DNA from: Branchiostoma floridae
Lineage: Eukaryota > Chordata > Leptocardii > Amphioxiformes > Branchiostomatidae
NCBI RefSeq assembly: GCF_000003815.2
Contig: NC_049989.1
Location: 17,182,287-17,246,286, forward strand
Direction: 5' to 3'
DNA: 64,000 bases
The notes beneath the pieces were generated by a model, which was not told where the DNA came from, searched no databases, and was given only the letters and a program-made list of their open reading frames with translations. Position numbers and translations under genes: made by a program. Position 1 is the first letter of the stretch, and each line of letters opens with the position of its first letter. Positions 44,241-55,981 of the stretch are shown piece after piece.

Positions 44241-44795
44241 GCGGAAGAAACTGTCTTTACTACTGGGCATCTACCGACAAGACCCTGTATGTGGAAGGAG
44301 AGGTATATAGTGGGTGGAAGCGTTAAAAAGAAAGTCTTAATCGCTAACTGCGCTGAAACACAAGCGGCCGGGGCCGGCCCGCCCCGGGGTGGGGCGCTAG
44401 CGGTCACGGTCATCTTTATCGCTTCTCGGCCTTTTGGCTAAGATCAACGTGTGGTGAGTGAGCTCCCGCAGTTGGATCTGTGTTCGTAGCGAAAACCGGA
44501 GTTCAAGGACGTTTTTTCGTCTGTGGTTGTGTCTGAAGGTTTCGTGGACCTTCTGGTAACATTTTTGGCCAATTTTTTTGGCTAGAGAACGTTTTATTGC
44601 GATTTTTCGGTTCAACTTTTGGTGCCTCGTGCGTTTTCTTTGTTCGCCTCATTTGCATATCAATACGAGTCTGAGTAGTGGAAGAAACTGTCTTTACTAC
44701 TGGGCATCTTCCGACAAGACCCTGTATGTGGAAGGAGAGGAACATAGTGGGTGGAAGCATTAAAAAGAATGTCTTTTTCGCTAACTGCGCTATCC
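44235..44795 (+). repeat. ~110-bp direct repeat around a U2-headed insert
   Basis: 44238-44352 and 44683-44791 are near-identical (GGAAGAAACTGTCTTTACTA start, GCTAACTGCGCT end). Both encode the same peptide style (CLYYWAS-DKTLYVEGE). Between them lie 330 bp beginning with GC-rich sequence and a U2 snRNA-like head. Confidence 0.85.
44418..44456 (+). ncRNA. U2 snRNA 5'-end fragment (pseudogene)
   Basis: Positions 44418-44447 match the first 30 bases of the highly conserved U2 snRNA, including TCGGCCTTTTGGCTAAGATC. The next bases keep a weak match (GTGTGGT against GTGTAGT). The branch-site pairing segment and Sm site are absent, so it is not a working U2 gene. Confidence 0.8.
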
Positions 44796-44899
44796 TCCTC
44801 CGAGAGAAGGAAAAACTTATCGTTATTTCAAAGTTAGAGAATCCACGTTGCTTCCAGAATGTGGACCAAAAAAAAAAAACAACTGCCAGCCCAATACTA

Positions 44900-46700
44900 C
44901 AAAAGGAAGCTTGTATGTGCTAAGAGATAGGCGATTCTATTCCTGGATAATGCAACCTTTCATTCAGACTTGAAACTTAAGAACTCTGGTCTTCTTCCCA
45001 TCCAACACCACCTCAGTGTTGCAGCCAGTGGATCGGATGGTAATCTAGACAAACAGATTGAAGTATAGGAAGAGACACTGACACTGCAAGGTCCAATTGA
45101 TATTGCAATTTATCAACGTCCTCTAAGCCGTCCAGTGGATCAACCACGTGTGGAACGACGTTCAGCATTACACAATTGTGAAATGCTTTCCCAAAGCTGA
45201 CTTCCTTTTTTTTCGAAATAAATTGAGTTATACGACTATCTGGCGTATAAATTACAGCTTCAGCGTGTCCATTCCACATGTGTTGATTATTCATTGTACA
45301 TAAAGTGCGCAACATGATTTTCCTTGCCGCGACTAGCTGCATACGAGTTACGTATGCTGAGCGTATTCCGGACGCACACAGCGTCTGTCGACCTTTTGCC
45401 CAACGCACTTGGCGTAAAATGCATTCCGAAGCGTATTTCATGTGAGTATAAAGGCAGCATCAGCAAGCTTTTTCACAGTGTACTTAAGTTATTCCCTAAA
45501 TTACCACAATCATGAAGTGTCGTCCATTCCTGAATCTGCCATCTTAGAAAGATCTGTTAAGTCTGGACTAGGCGCCTTGGGTCACCATTTTGTAATGTGT
45601 TGTTTGTTTATTTGTTTATTGTTCATTAACTCCTTTAGTTGTTAACATTCAATGCAACAACTAATCTTCCAGGAGTAATACACATAATACTTGAACACAT
45701 ACAGTTTGCAACATACACACATACAACATGTCATTCTACTGCTTCCGTCTATTAGTATGTATCTTTCTTTGTATTTTACCAGTGTTCGAGTTAATAGTAA
45801 ATGTTCGAGAATTTTTTTCTGATTCCATCCTTCAACGGTACTTGTATCTAGTTTGTAAATATATCCATGCTAGAAGCGATGTAAACAAATTATGCGTATG
45901 GTAACAACACCATAAACATATCGTTACTAAAAAGTAACGTCACAATTTTGTGGTTTTGCAATAAATCTTTAATTTACTGAAGGGATCTCGTATTTTTGTG
46001 GCGATCATTGGGTGTTGCAAGCATGTTGTGTGGATGTATGATACATGATCCGTATTTATCTATCTATCCATCCATCCATCCATCTATCTAGTTCTATAGC
46101 GTAAATACTTGTAGTAGTACTGGGGGTGGATATGTGAGCGAAAGAAAAATGTTTTGTGGTCAATAATAATTTCACGTTACAGTTGCTACCGTGATAGTAG
46201 TAAAACGACGTACACGATAAAAATATAATTTTATCTGACGTTGTTGCTTATCATAGGGACCGTCACACCACAGTATAAACACCAATGACATTTGTAAGCA
46301 AAGGTTTATCCAACCCATCACGCGCAGAGAACACTTCAGCACACCATCCCACATTCTCATGAGTAGATTACCATTTAAACCCATTTCCCGAGGACTGTTA
46401 AACCGCCTACCGAAACCAAAAACAAAATTTTGGAGCAATACCTTGCTTCTACCCCCGATAAGTGACTTTCTGACTAGCCATCGCCAATGACCCATTACTC
46501 CATCGTGGAGGTTCCTACTCAACACAAAAAAAGCAAAGAGAATAAAGATGAATTATTCAATCTCCACTTATAATTTGTGATATGAATTAAAAATTTTACA
46601 AAAATATAGCATCACTTTATAGGCAGAGATTATGGGGTGGGATGCGAAATTATCCACTTGTTTTACAAAGTGGTGTAGACTAGTTATTTTAGGACGAAGT
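44900..46700. other. Mostly featureless stretch
   Basis: A 142-codon minus-strand frame at 45013-45441 has no recognised domain or codon-level support. A short (CATC)n/(ATCT)n microsatellite spans about 46050-46092. No exon could be supported. Confidence 0.5.
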
Positions 46701-47349
46701 TTGTCTTGATTAAAAGTTGTAAGCGAAACTAATCTCTACACTTATGTGACCTGCAACGGAGACAAAGGTCCCGTAGCCCAATCTGTCTGACCTGTTCAAA
46801 GAGTCCCCCAAACATATTACACCAAGTTCTCATGAGGAAAAACAACCCTGGGGTCCTGCGAGAGCGGGGATGGAAGATGGAGCCAAGCGGACGGACCAAA
46901 CGGTGACAACACGAACAACAACGGACAACCGAGAAATGGTGTTGAGGATTTGCAGTAGTGTGGCTGGAGGAAAGCCACCACCTTCAGAGGATTAAGAATC
47001 CACTAGGGGCTGTCTCTGCAGAATTCTAGAAAGCAACAGTCAAAAGAAATTGCCGCTATTCAGGTGCCGAGAGACACGTTAGTTGGAGCCATCAAATGAA
47101 ATGTATAGATGTAAAGAGCAGCATCATATTTGGAATATTTCTCGGTAGGTCTCAAAAGAGAGGAAGGTAAAACTGGGCTGGACTCCACTAGCTACCCTTA
47201 AGAAGATAAAGTACGCCCACAACATTCTACCCAAGTTCTACAAGGGATACTTCCCGGAAAAACTGGCGGAAATGTCTGTCTTCATTTAGGGTAAAAACTC
47301 AGTTATTACGGGAGGGTCTGTAAGGGATCATTTCCGAGTGAAGTCTATA

Positions 47350-48060
47350 GCTAATGTAGTAATTTGCCACTTTTCGCGGATGACACAAAAAAGTTTACAA
47401 CATACGAAGCATTGCAGCGTGATCTGAACAACCAGCAGAAGTGAGCTTCTAAGTGGAAAATAAAAGTTCAACCACCCCGCCCAGGAGTATCTGAAAAGCA
47501 GGTCTACTCTGACCTGAGTTGTGCGTTTCTGGTAAAAAAATTGTCAAAGTGAAAGTGGACAAAAAACCTGGGCTTTATAATTACACATACACTATCTATA
47601 ACAAAGAAGGCAAATCAAATAATGGGTTTAGTCTGGAAAACTTTTAGTATATGGATAAAGGTATGTTCCTTATTCTGTACAAGTCAATCATTCGACCGCA
47701 ACCGGAGTAAAGATAAAGTGTAGGGTCCCCACTGTTGCGGTCACTGGCAACAAAACTCGAGTCACTCCAGTCGCAACTTCAGAACGCACGACTAGTAATG
47801 AAATACGAAATAAGCAACGGTCTGGTGGCCATTCCGATAACTTGATTGGTGCCTGTACACATGTGTACCCGTGCAAGTCACTCACATAAGTACAGACCTA
47901 TACGATGCAGGTGTGACACTGAAAAGTATGTCTTTTACACAAGGACAATTTCAAAGTGGAACAGCCTCTTCGCCCACACTGTCGACAGCCCATCACTGGA
48001 CATATTCAAGAGCATGTTTATGTCATCGCACACGTAGTCCAGACTCTGCGCCTCCTCCGT
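47350..48060 (+). mobile_element. LINE relic: RT catalytic box to C-terminus
   Basis: LFADDTKKFTTYEALQRDL at about 47370 carries the F-A-D-D reverse-transcriptase box. Further on are LILYKSIIRP-type (47660), KLESLQSQLQNARLVMKY (47755-47805) and RPIRCRCDTEKYVFYTRTI, then SPSLDIFKSMF at 47985-48020, the standard LINE C-terminal order. Heavily mutated. Confidence 0.72.
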
Positions 48061-48064
48061 CTGC

Positions 48065-48545
48065 GTGATATTCCTACTAGGAAGTTGGCAGATTATGGAC
48101 TAGATTAAGAACTATAAAACAGCAAAAAAAGGCAACCAAAAGAGTGCTTGGACGGAAGGATCTACCTTACCCTGATAAACTCAGGAGTCTCAGCCTTCCC
48201 ACATCAGTGTACAAAAGACTGAGGGGTGAATTGCTTTTAAGTCCACCAAATAACAATATAATACCATATGTTTAGTTCACATGTTAGCAGAATCAAGAGC
48301 GAGAGGTCTCTATTTGGAAGTTAAAAGAACGCTGACCAGAACAAATATTTTTTCACAAAACATCAATTGATGAAACAGTCTACCCGAACACGTCGTGATG
48401 GCGTTAACTGTTAACAGCTTTAAAACAAGATTTGGCGAGCGAGTGAAAAGCCATCATGTTATCTTTGACCACAAGGCACTGGATAATCCTCTATGACTGA
48501 CAATGTCAGTATTCTGAATTGAATTGAAGTGTAGCGATAAATGGT
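48065..48545 (+). mobile_element. Second LINE C-terminal relic
   Basis: ATKRVLGRKDLPYPDKLRSL then LPTSVYKRLRGELLL (48120-48240) match the R-A-T-K-x-h-x-x-x-x-x-L-x-Y-x-x-R-L-x-x-L-x-L-x-x-L-x-x-R-R segment of LINE C-termini. A frame-shifted W/R-T-R-x-x-x-x-V ending follows. It duplicates the function of the preceding relic, so it comes from a separate insertion. Confidence 0.65.
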
Positions 48546-49860
48546 GTGGACATTCCTACCCGACTTGAACGACTCTTCTCTACTCTACTCATAGTCAAAG
48601 CTATAACTCAACAGGTATTCAAAATGCATTGAATAATTTGTAACTTCTCAACCAGTTATGGGAACTCACCGACACCCCCTGTAGGATGTCAGCCGAAGAG
48701 TAGATTCCGCTTCCCTTGCGGAGCACAAGGTTTTCTTTCTCCCATACACATATAGAAATAAAAACTTAGCGACTACCCTATCAACACGAAGATTCGAACA
48801 CAACAGCGTTTGGTGCCCTAACAAAAAATTCAAATGGGAACTAGCTTTTAATCTAAAATATTTCTTTACTTAATTGTTTTAATAATGTAACATAATTTGA
48901 TATACTATCAGCCATCAGAACCATACTATTACATGTTGGTACTAATGGTGTCCAAAGCAGCATGTCCGAAGGGTTTCATTACCTCGTTCACGTTTCCCGT
49001 AAAAGTATACACACGGCATTTTTGCCTGTTTCCCATAGGTAACATGATAAAACAATACCATCGAAAATGTCAACCTTCTTAGCTCAGAAACTGTCTACTT
49101 GTGAATCGCCAATCATACTATCCTACTGAAGTGAGCTCGAAACAACCGTGATTCCTACAAAGCATTATATAAAGACGAACACAGAACCAGTCATGCAAGG
49201 CATTAGCTATTAGCTGACCTTCTCCCAACTACATTCACACATGTGCTGGCGAGAAATTTCCACGATGGCCAAATCACTTTATACATATCCATCCGCAAAA
49301 ACATCTGACAAGCCTCTGACTTTAAAACAAAACCCACATTTAGAATATCAGTCTTCCTTACGAAATGCTAGAGTGACTAGGATCTGAAACGTCTTTATAG
49401 GTAACAGAAAACCTTGTAGCTTGTTGTGGTCACAGGGTTACTACTTTGGTCAGTAAATGGATACAAGTATGTGCATTGGCTGGTCATCTGACCTTAGGCG
49501 CTCATCAACTAATCTGATTTCCGAACTTCACCAACCAGACGCTACTAAGTAATTCGCCTTCACAGGTGTTTGCATGCGCCTTTGTCTACCGCTGTTACCC
49601 CCATTATGCTAATGATATGGCCCTTTGCACGTGTGCCTGTTGTTTCACTGTCCTAGGTGATGCATATTTATACGCAAAGAAAAAAAAAGTACCCGTTGAA
49701 GTAAGCAGTATCGCTGCAAACGACATAAATGTCACCTTTGTTTAGATGCTTTCGTTTTATTTAGTCTTTATATTGAACATCCTGACGTTCCAGAGCTATT
49801 CTTTGTGTTTCTGGTTGAGGTTAAAGGCCAACCAGACGAACCTGCGGATGGATATCAAGG
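48546..49860. other. Gene-free stretch
   Basis: No ORF, splice-supported exon, repeat array or RNA gene was recognised. AT-rich and unremarkable. Confidence 0.5.
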
Positions 49861-50209
49861 TATCTACAGATAGCTATAAAGGGGGCTGTCTCTTGAACAT
49901 CGAGTCAGTGCAGCCGTGAGCGTGTGTACCAGCATGACTACTTTTTCTTGTATAGAGCTTCCGCAGTGATAGCTCGGCACTAAGCTCTTGTGTTGTATCT
50001 GGTGACTTTGTTTTCTTGAGGGTTGTGTAACGCCAGCCATATTCAATAGGGGCACAGTCTCTTCCTGGTCTATAAGTGCCATGTATTTCCTTTGTATTTC
50101 TGTTGTGGGAGCCGGCACCTTCTTTGTGAATATTCTGCATACTGCGTATTGTAATTGTTTTATTCCTTGGCACCGTGAAAAAACGCTTGCCCCTGTAGCG
50201 TTGTCAGTT

Positions 50210-50467
50210 TTATCTTGATACAAGTGCTTGGTCATATTCCTTTGCCGTGCACTTTGCATGAGGCCAGCGCTTCTTTAGGGGTCCAAGGCCACTATACTGC
50301 TTACTGCAGTCTTCATGCGGGCAATGATATGGTTTCTCCCCAGTGTGTGTCTTCATGTGACAGAGCTCTTTCGACTGCTTACCACACACCTTACATTCAT
50401 AAGGCCTTGTAGATGTTCGAATGACATGTCTTTTTAAGCTGAAAGGTCCATGGAAGCCACCTTGCAT
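50210..50467 (-). pseudogene. Degenerate C2H2 zinc-finger exon
   Basis: Minus strand: PYECKVCGKQSKELCHMKTH, the linker THTGEKPYHC, and PHEDCSKQYSGLGPLKKRWP. The TGEKPY linker is diagnostic of C2H2 arrays. The first finger is four residues short between its second Cys and first His. The second has Arg where the first zinc His should be. An upstream finger start (CEVCK) is out of frame at about 50455. It may once have been longer; now non-functional. Confidence 0.7.
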
Positions 50468-50832
50468 ACCTCACACTTATTTATTACTTTTGGAGGGAAA
50501 ATGTATTAGCTTTCATTTATATAGAAAATGCAGCATATTTTGTCTAATGATTTTAGTGTTACCATCATTTATCACTTTGTGATCTCCACATTTGAATTTG
50601 AAGAGATCTTTTTTTTTCGCCTGTGAGTATCAATTTGAAGGCCGATGCAACGATGGGCACTTACAAAATCACCCCATGAAAAATATGTAGATGTTGGCTT
50701 CCAAAAGGTTAATTTAATGTCATAACAATCAAATAGTTATGAAATCCTTATTGAATTTACGGTAATATCTATGTCAATCGTCAAGTCTCTAGCTATCAGA
50801 CATATAAGAAACAATAGACTTCTAGTACTAGG

Positions 50833-51860
50833 CTGTCTCTTTCTCCGTGACCGGAGGTGCTTTTCTTTTCTTTTTTGCCGCCTTGTCTTTGTTCTCTGAT
50901 AGGCTCTGCAGTGTGTGTAACTTCGACGAATGGTCTTGCAGTAACCAACACAGGCTGGAGAAAGTGTATCAATGCATCTTTTATATAAACCCAGCTTTTT
51001 ATATAAATCCAATTGGAACATGTACATACCTTATATATACCAATGGTTTAAGGATCACCATGGCAAAAAAATGAATATTCCACACAAGTTGCAAAGAGAG
51101 TACGTTATACTATGTACAGGCAACAAAGACCGTCTTGTATTGCCCGTTTTAGCAATTGTAAAAGGGCAGCTTATTTACAAATTAAATATTACATGTTACA
51201 TACAACAAGACTACCCTGATACTATCGCCACGCAAGTTTTAAATACACATTACAATATTACAATAAAATAGTAATTTAAATGTCCCTATGTACAAGTTGA
51301 CGAAAATAAAAAAAAATGCTAACATCGACTCAAGAAAATCAATATTCATAAGTTCATAATTTTCAACTAATTTACACATCTGAACACTGGCAAAAATTGT
51401 CCAGTGAAAATTTCTTACCCCGTGAAATGGCGTGCCCGCTCGGGACAGTAGTGGCTGTGCACGTTGTCAGCAGCTCGCGGGCAGTCTTCTCTCAACTCTA
51501 GTACTGGATTTACACCTTGAAAATCTTCTATTGGGCTATCCTGCTTTTCCTTTCTTTGCGTACGGAACAGTTTCTTATCTTTGACGAGCCTTTTGAGATG
51601 TACCAGGGACGTTTTCTTCTGGAGGCGGGGAACAAGCAGGTAGAACGGCAGGTTGCTCTTCCCGGTGGCTCTTTTGTTGAAGGCGTTGTGCCACCCCTTA
51701 ACGTCGCTGTTCGATATTATACTCAATGTCCCTGGAGTATGCATTGACGAAGTGATCCAGTTGTCTATGTACTCGGCAAAGGTGAGCAGGTGCCTACCGT
51801 TGCCCGAAGTGAAAACCCTTCCACCCCAGTCGAAATCAAACTCAGTGTTGTAAAAATACT
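50833..51860 (-). pseudogene. MULE transposase C-terminal exons, copy 1
   Basis: Minus-strand frame through 51860-51415 encodes FAEYIDNWITSSMHTPG, then ISNSDVKGWHNAFNKRATG and NLPFYLLVPRLQK, LVKDKKLFRTQRKEKQ. The N-x-D-V-x-G-W-H-N and L-P-F-Y-x-L-V-P blocks are the C-terminal signature of animal MULE/FLYWCH-associated transposases. A donor (gtaaga) follows. A further exon-like block at 50970-50833 reads CVGYCKTIRRSYTH. The first N of the usual NND is Ser-Asn-Ser-Asp here. A second copy lies at 62339-63312. Confidence 0.68.
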
Positions 51861-52448
51861 ACATCTGCATTTTGGTATTTGTCCCGTTCAAAAATAGTTT
51901 TTCGTTTAATTTACGTGTATCTCTTATTCTTAACATTCCCACCAGCATGCTCACCAAATCTAACCAGTCATCTAACACATTTTATTTCCTTTGGACGCAA
52001 GATCCTTACCATAGTACAGACAAGTTGGTGCGTCAAAACCATAATTCCGAAAGTCCAATAAATTATTAGCCAGTTCCTTTCCAAGTTCATTATCCGTGAG
52101 TAGAGAGCTCCTCACGCGCGTGGTCAGGTGGTGGTGTCTCCGTCCACAGGTGTTCCGCGTGCCTTCTTCTGCGATATCGGAGGACTGGAATCGCTGGTCG
52201 TACTCAGCCCTGTCTTCCTGGGAGTGCTGGCTGAAAAACCACACGCATCCTCGCCTCGTTTATCAGTTTCGTCGGGACGTTGTCTCGCTCTCTAGGTACC
52301 TCCCTCTGCTGCCTAGGAGAGGCTTTGGATCTTTTTTTGGCCCCTGATATTCTTGTCATGCCACGGTGACTTTGGGCTGACTTTCTCGTTAGCTGGTATC
52401 CCGGAAGTACTGTGGCTGACATCTGCCTCATGCTTAAGGTAGAGACGA

Positions 52449-52796
52449 TTAAAAAATTTCCTCAATGGCATTTTCGGGCGATGGTGAATGGATATCCTGT
52501 ACGGTGGTGATGTATTGATAGCAAGGGTCGCCTTGCTTGTGTCCTAACATGACACAGATGATGTCGTTGGAAAGATCTTGCTGTAGTGCCCCGGGCCCCT
52601 TGAGAGGACATTTCTCGCATTCCATGTCTTCCTCCTTGTGGTACTGCTCTCGGTGTTTCATAGCACCTAGGTGGTTACCAAATGTTATCTTAGTCGGCAA
52701 AGGTTTGGCAGGGATTTCAATAAACACGAACCTGTTTCTGTTCTTCCAGCGATTCGGCTTCCTGTCCTCGTCGCGGTCCTTCTCATGAGCATACAT
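52449..52796 (-). CDS. Unassigned ORF with Cys pair, possible exon
   Basis: 115 codons, with FVFIEIPAKPLPTKITFGNH and KHREQYHKEEDMECEKCPLK. The H-x3-H...C-x2-C arrangement could bind zinc. It lies upstream (in the minus direction) of the MULE C-terminal exon and could belong to the same dead gene. No family recognised. Confidence 0.35.
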   Translation of the reverse strand: MYAHEKDRDEDRKPNRWKNRNRFVFIEIPAKPLPTKITFGNHLGAMKHREQYHKEEDMECEKCPLKGPGALQQDLSNDIICVMLGHKQGDPCYQYITTVQDIHSPSPENAIEEIF

Positions 52797-53396
52797 GAAA
52801 GCGCTTCATATTTTGCAACCGAAGCGCTCAATAGTTTTCTTTGTAGGTTTTGCATGTTGATTCGACCTGATACTGTAGGATTCGTTTTATGAATGTGTTT
52901 GCAAAGGGTTTTGGTCACAACAGTTGTAGTGATATAAGTTTGGGCAAAGACCTAAGTAAAGTCTGGCCATAATGGACATTTTTGTCACATTTTTGTTCGG
53001 TGGTTGTAACTGTGTGCCATAAATCTGCACTAGCTTTAGATTCGACACTCAATTTCCCATATCTTCTTTGGTGACGTCATTATCAGATATACGTAATCCT
53101 CTACCATGCCTTTGTATGATCTGCTACTGGATGTGGATTGTAAAGCAGGTCATGTTTTCTCCTACAATAGTCGACCGCCCCCTTGTTCGTAAGCACGTCA
53201 ATGAAAAAGCCCGGACGGCAAATCGGCGCCATATTAGATTTCAAATGGTTGTCGTATGACTATACATACATATCAGTGTCTGTATTGGTATGTGAAACAT
53301 TAAACACAGCTACTTTTACAGAAGTAACAGAACTGTTCATACACAAGATAACTAAAATTTTACATCAATAGACTAAAAAAAGTACACAGTAGTCTT

Positions 53397-53589
53397 CTGA
53401 TTCCGCATAGAGGACAGCCAAAATCTCCCACTTCCTCAGCCAAGTCAAGAGCTAAAGCGGTTGTTGCATGGTCAAGAGTCGGCAGCACAGCAGGGATGGA
53501 CTTGTAGAGGGACTCACAGGCTGCGTCGTGGCTCAGCCAACATTTATCCTTGGCTTCCTTCAGGGTGCGCTTTGTCAGCTCCATGATGT
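53397..53589 (-). pseudogene. hAT-like (ZNF862-like) transposase exon
   Basis: Minus strand: MELTKRTLKEAKDKCWLSHD, then AACESLYKSIPAVLPTLDHA and LALDLAEEVGDFG. The R/K-W-L-S-x-x-x-A-x-x-x-L-x-x-S-h-x-A-h-x-x-x-L pattern is that of hAT-derived ZNF862/C17orf113-like proteins. The exon starts directly at an AG (ttactttag) that is part of the target duplication of the adjacent foldback element. Confidence 0.55.
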
Positions 53590-53624
53590 CTAAAGTACCG
53601 TGGCCGATATCAACAATGTGCAAC

Positions 53625-53830
53625 ACACTTACTTTTCTGCTCAAGACACTTACTCTTCTGCTCAACACACTTACTTTTCTGCTCAAGACACTTACTTTTC
53701 TGCTCAAGACACTTACTTTTCTGCTCAACACACTTACTTTTCTGCTCAAGACACTTACTTTTCTGCTCAACACACTTACTTTTCTGCTCAACACACTTAC
53801 TTTTCTGCTCAACACACTTACTTTTTTCTG
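53625..53830 (+). repeat. 21-bp tandem array, left arm
   Basis: About ten near-identical 21-bp units alternating CTCAAG and CTCAAC endings. Reverse-strand translation is a repeating VSVLSRK heptapeptide, an artefact of the 21-bp period. Confidence 0.95.
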
Positions 53831-55284
53831 CGTGAGACACTTACTTTTTTCTGCGCGAGCCACTTACTCTTCTGCGCGAGCCACTTACTCTTCTGCGCTG
53901 CACTTACTCTTCTGCGCTGCACTTACTTACTTTTCCTGTGGTGCGCACCCCTCCCTTTATCAATGGATGGTCCCTGAATCAGGCCAAAGGTCACAAAGAC
54001 CGCATAAAATGTAGTATTGACCGCATGTCAATCCTAAATTATCCTCCTTCGGATGACCCTATGAAATGACCCTTACCCTAGCGCGTTTTTGTGGATTCAA
54101 TTTAATTCTTTTTGGTCTTTAGTATAGCATTTTGACAATGCAGATCGATAACGACAAGTCTCGAATTGATCATCACAACATCGCGTTTTGTTGCCATCAC
54201 AACGTATTGTCAACTTTGAAAACAAATTCTGCGCGCGTTTCTGGCGCTAAACAGACGCCGAATTCTGGACAGAGGAGCTACCAAGGCCTACCTGCCTTCT
54301 TACTCCTATCTACAGAGGAGTTAAGAGCCTCTGCCTGGTTTAGGTAAACCCTGGTAAATAAAAGTTTAAAGGTCTACTACGCAGTTATTTGCGCTTCAAA
54401 CTGAAAACAAAAAATCCATTTTCCGGCCATTTCTTTATTTAGTTAGTTGACTCAAGCCTACCACGTTACGGAACACTATTCAAGGCATGTCAGGAGTCGG
54501 TATTTTCCCCGTGCGAGCGCGTTTGAAAACCTGGGAATCTGTACGCCCGCACTGGGTTTCAGCCATTTTGTTTCTTCACCGACGAAATCCGGGTAGTCCC
54601 GAGTCTGCCCGAGCCTACTCGGAGATTTTGTTTCACAAGCGAGTCATGACGTCACGCACCCGGAACTCACCGGAGATTCCCGATCAATAACCGTTGATGA
54701 TTGATTCTTGTTTGAAGTCTCACCAGAGACTAACTAGGGGGGTCAACAAGTTACAGCGCGCGTAGGACGAAATGTTTGTAGGCTAATTCTCTACGTTGCA
54801 AACGTGAAATAATGACACAAAAGTGTCAAAAAGTGTCAAAAGGTAGTAGTAAATCTGAGATTTCTTACTTCTAGAATATTTCAAATTTGAGCGCAAATAA
54901 CTGCGTAGTAGACCTTTAAAGCTGCGCGCCAGAAACGCGCGCAGAATTTGTTTTCAAAACGCGATGTTGTGATGATCAAATCGAGACTTGTCGTTATCGA
55001 TCTGCATTAAAAGAATTAAATTGAATCCACAAAAACGCGCTAGGGTAAGGGTCATTTCATAGGGTCATCCGAAGGAGGATAATTTAGGATTGACATGCGG
55101 TCAATACTACATTTTATGCGGTCTTTGTGACCTTTGGCCTGATTCAGGGACCATCCATTGATAAAGGGAGGGGTGCGATAAAGGGAGGGGTGCGCACCAC
55201 AGGAAAAGTAAGTAAGTGCAGCGCAGAAGAGTAAGTGCAGCGCAGAAGAGTAAGTGGCTCGCGCAGAAAAAAGTAAGTGTCTCA

Positions 55285-55415
55285 CGCAGAAAAAAGTAAG
55301 TGTGTTGAGCAGAAAAGTAAGTGTGTTGAGCAGAAAAGTAAGTGTGTTGAGCAGAAAAGTAAGTGTGTTGAGCAGAAGAGTAAGTGTCTTGAGCAGAAAA
55401 GTAAGTGTGTTGGAC
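55285..55415 (+). repeat. 21-bp tandem array, right arm (inverted)
   Basis: Five to six units that are the reverse complement of the left array (TTGAGCAGAAAAGTAAGTG). Confidence 0.95.
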
Positions 55416-55689
55416 ATTGTTGATATCGGCCACGGTACTAAAGTAAAATACGGTGATAGAATGAAAGACTGCAGTGCTCAAAATATACATTACGCGCATT
55501 TAATTACACAATAACTAAAAGTTGGCTTAGGGCTTTGAGAAGTGTCGCCACATCATTCCCCATCAGTCCTGTAGGGGAAGATACCTGAAGTTGACTTTTA
55601 AAAGCAAGTCAATTGTTGTACATATTAGTTAGTACATCAGGCAAAAATTTGTTAAGTGTTAAATCGTATTAATTTCTATTTTTGAAATA

Positions 55690-55890
55690 TCCACCTGCCA
55701 TCACTGCAGCTCCATCAGAGCAAAGTCCGAGGAGCCTCTTTACTTCCAGGTTCTTCTCCTGCAGCTAGTCCAGGATGTCGTCTGTGATGGTACTTGCTGT
55801 GCCATCGGGGACGGGTATCATCGCGGAAATCTTGTTCGCAACCTCCCCATCTGCCGTGATATAGAATAGCATTGGCATTCTACATCACAC
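55690..55890 (-). pseudogene. hAT-like transposase exon with stop
   Basis: Minus strand: MLFYITADGEVANKISAMIP, then a stop codon after ITDDILD, then LQEKNLEVKRLLGLCSDGAA and VM. The L-x-G-h-x-S/T-D-G-A-x-V-M block is the catalytic-Asp region of hAT-like ZNF862/DUF4371 proteins. It lies upstream of the exon at 53397-53589, in the expected order; the foldback element sits between them. The internal stop shows decay. Confidence 0.6.
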
Positions 55891-55981
55891 GTGACACAAG
55901 ACATTCTTGTTAGTTACTACTTTCCGGTTACTACGGTTCGGTTGTTTTCTTCCAACACCTGAATATTGAAAAGACGTACCT

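Larger units (their letters stand above)
53596..55437. mobile_element. Foldback transposon with long TIRs and 21-bp subterminal tandem repeats
   Basis: The outer ends TACCGTGGCCGATATC and its inverse GATATCGGCCACGGTA mark the limits. The direct repeat CTAAAG lies on each side (53590-53595 and 55438-55443). The left arm runs to about 54400 and the right arm from 54886; arms are about 805 and 550 bp. Both contain tandem 21-bp units (core CTTACTTTTCTGCTCAA), about ten on the left and five on the right. The left arm alone has an extra block of about 118 bp at 54247-54366. The central 485 bp is unique and has no transposase. Confidence 0.9.

Noticed and set aside
44418-44456. A complete U2 snRNA gene
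   Set aside because: Match ends after the first 30-38 bases; the branch-site segment, Sm site and 3' hairpins are missing.
45013-45441. 142-codon minus-strand ORF
   Set aside because: Long for chance but no recognisable domain and no upstream or downstream coding support; left unannotated as a gene.
46172-46525. 117-codon minus-strand ORF
   Set aside because: Composition (W, M, R-rich) looks random; no homolog pattern or neighbouring exon.
53625-53830. Regularly spaced short repeats as a CRISPR array
   Set aside because: Units are contiguous with no unique spacers, there are no cas genes, and the genome is eukaryotic.
53360-53863. ORFs made of repeating VSVLSRK or YFSAQHT
   Set aside because: They arise from a 21-bp period inside the foldback arms; period divisible by three keeps any frame open.
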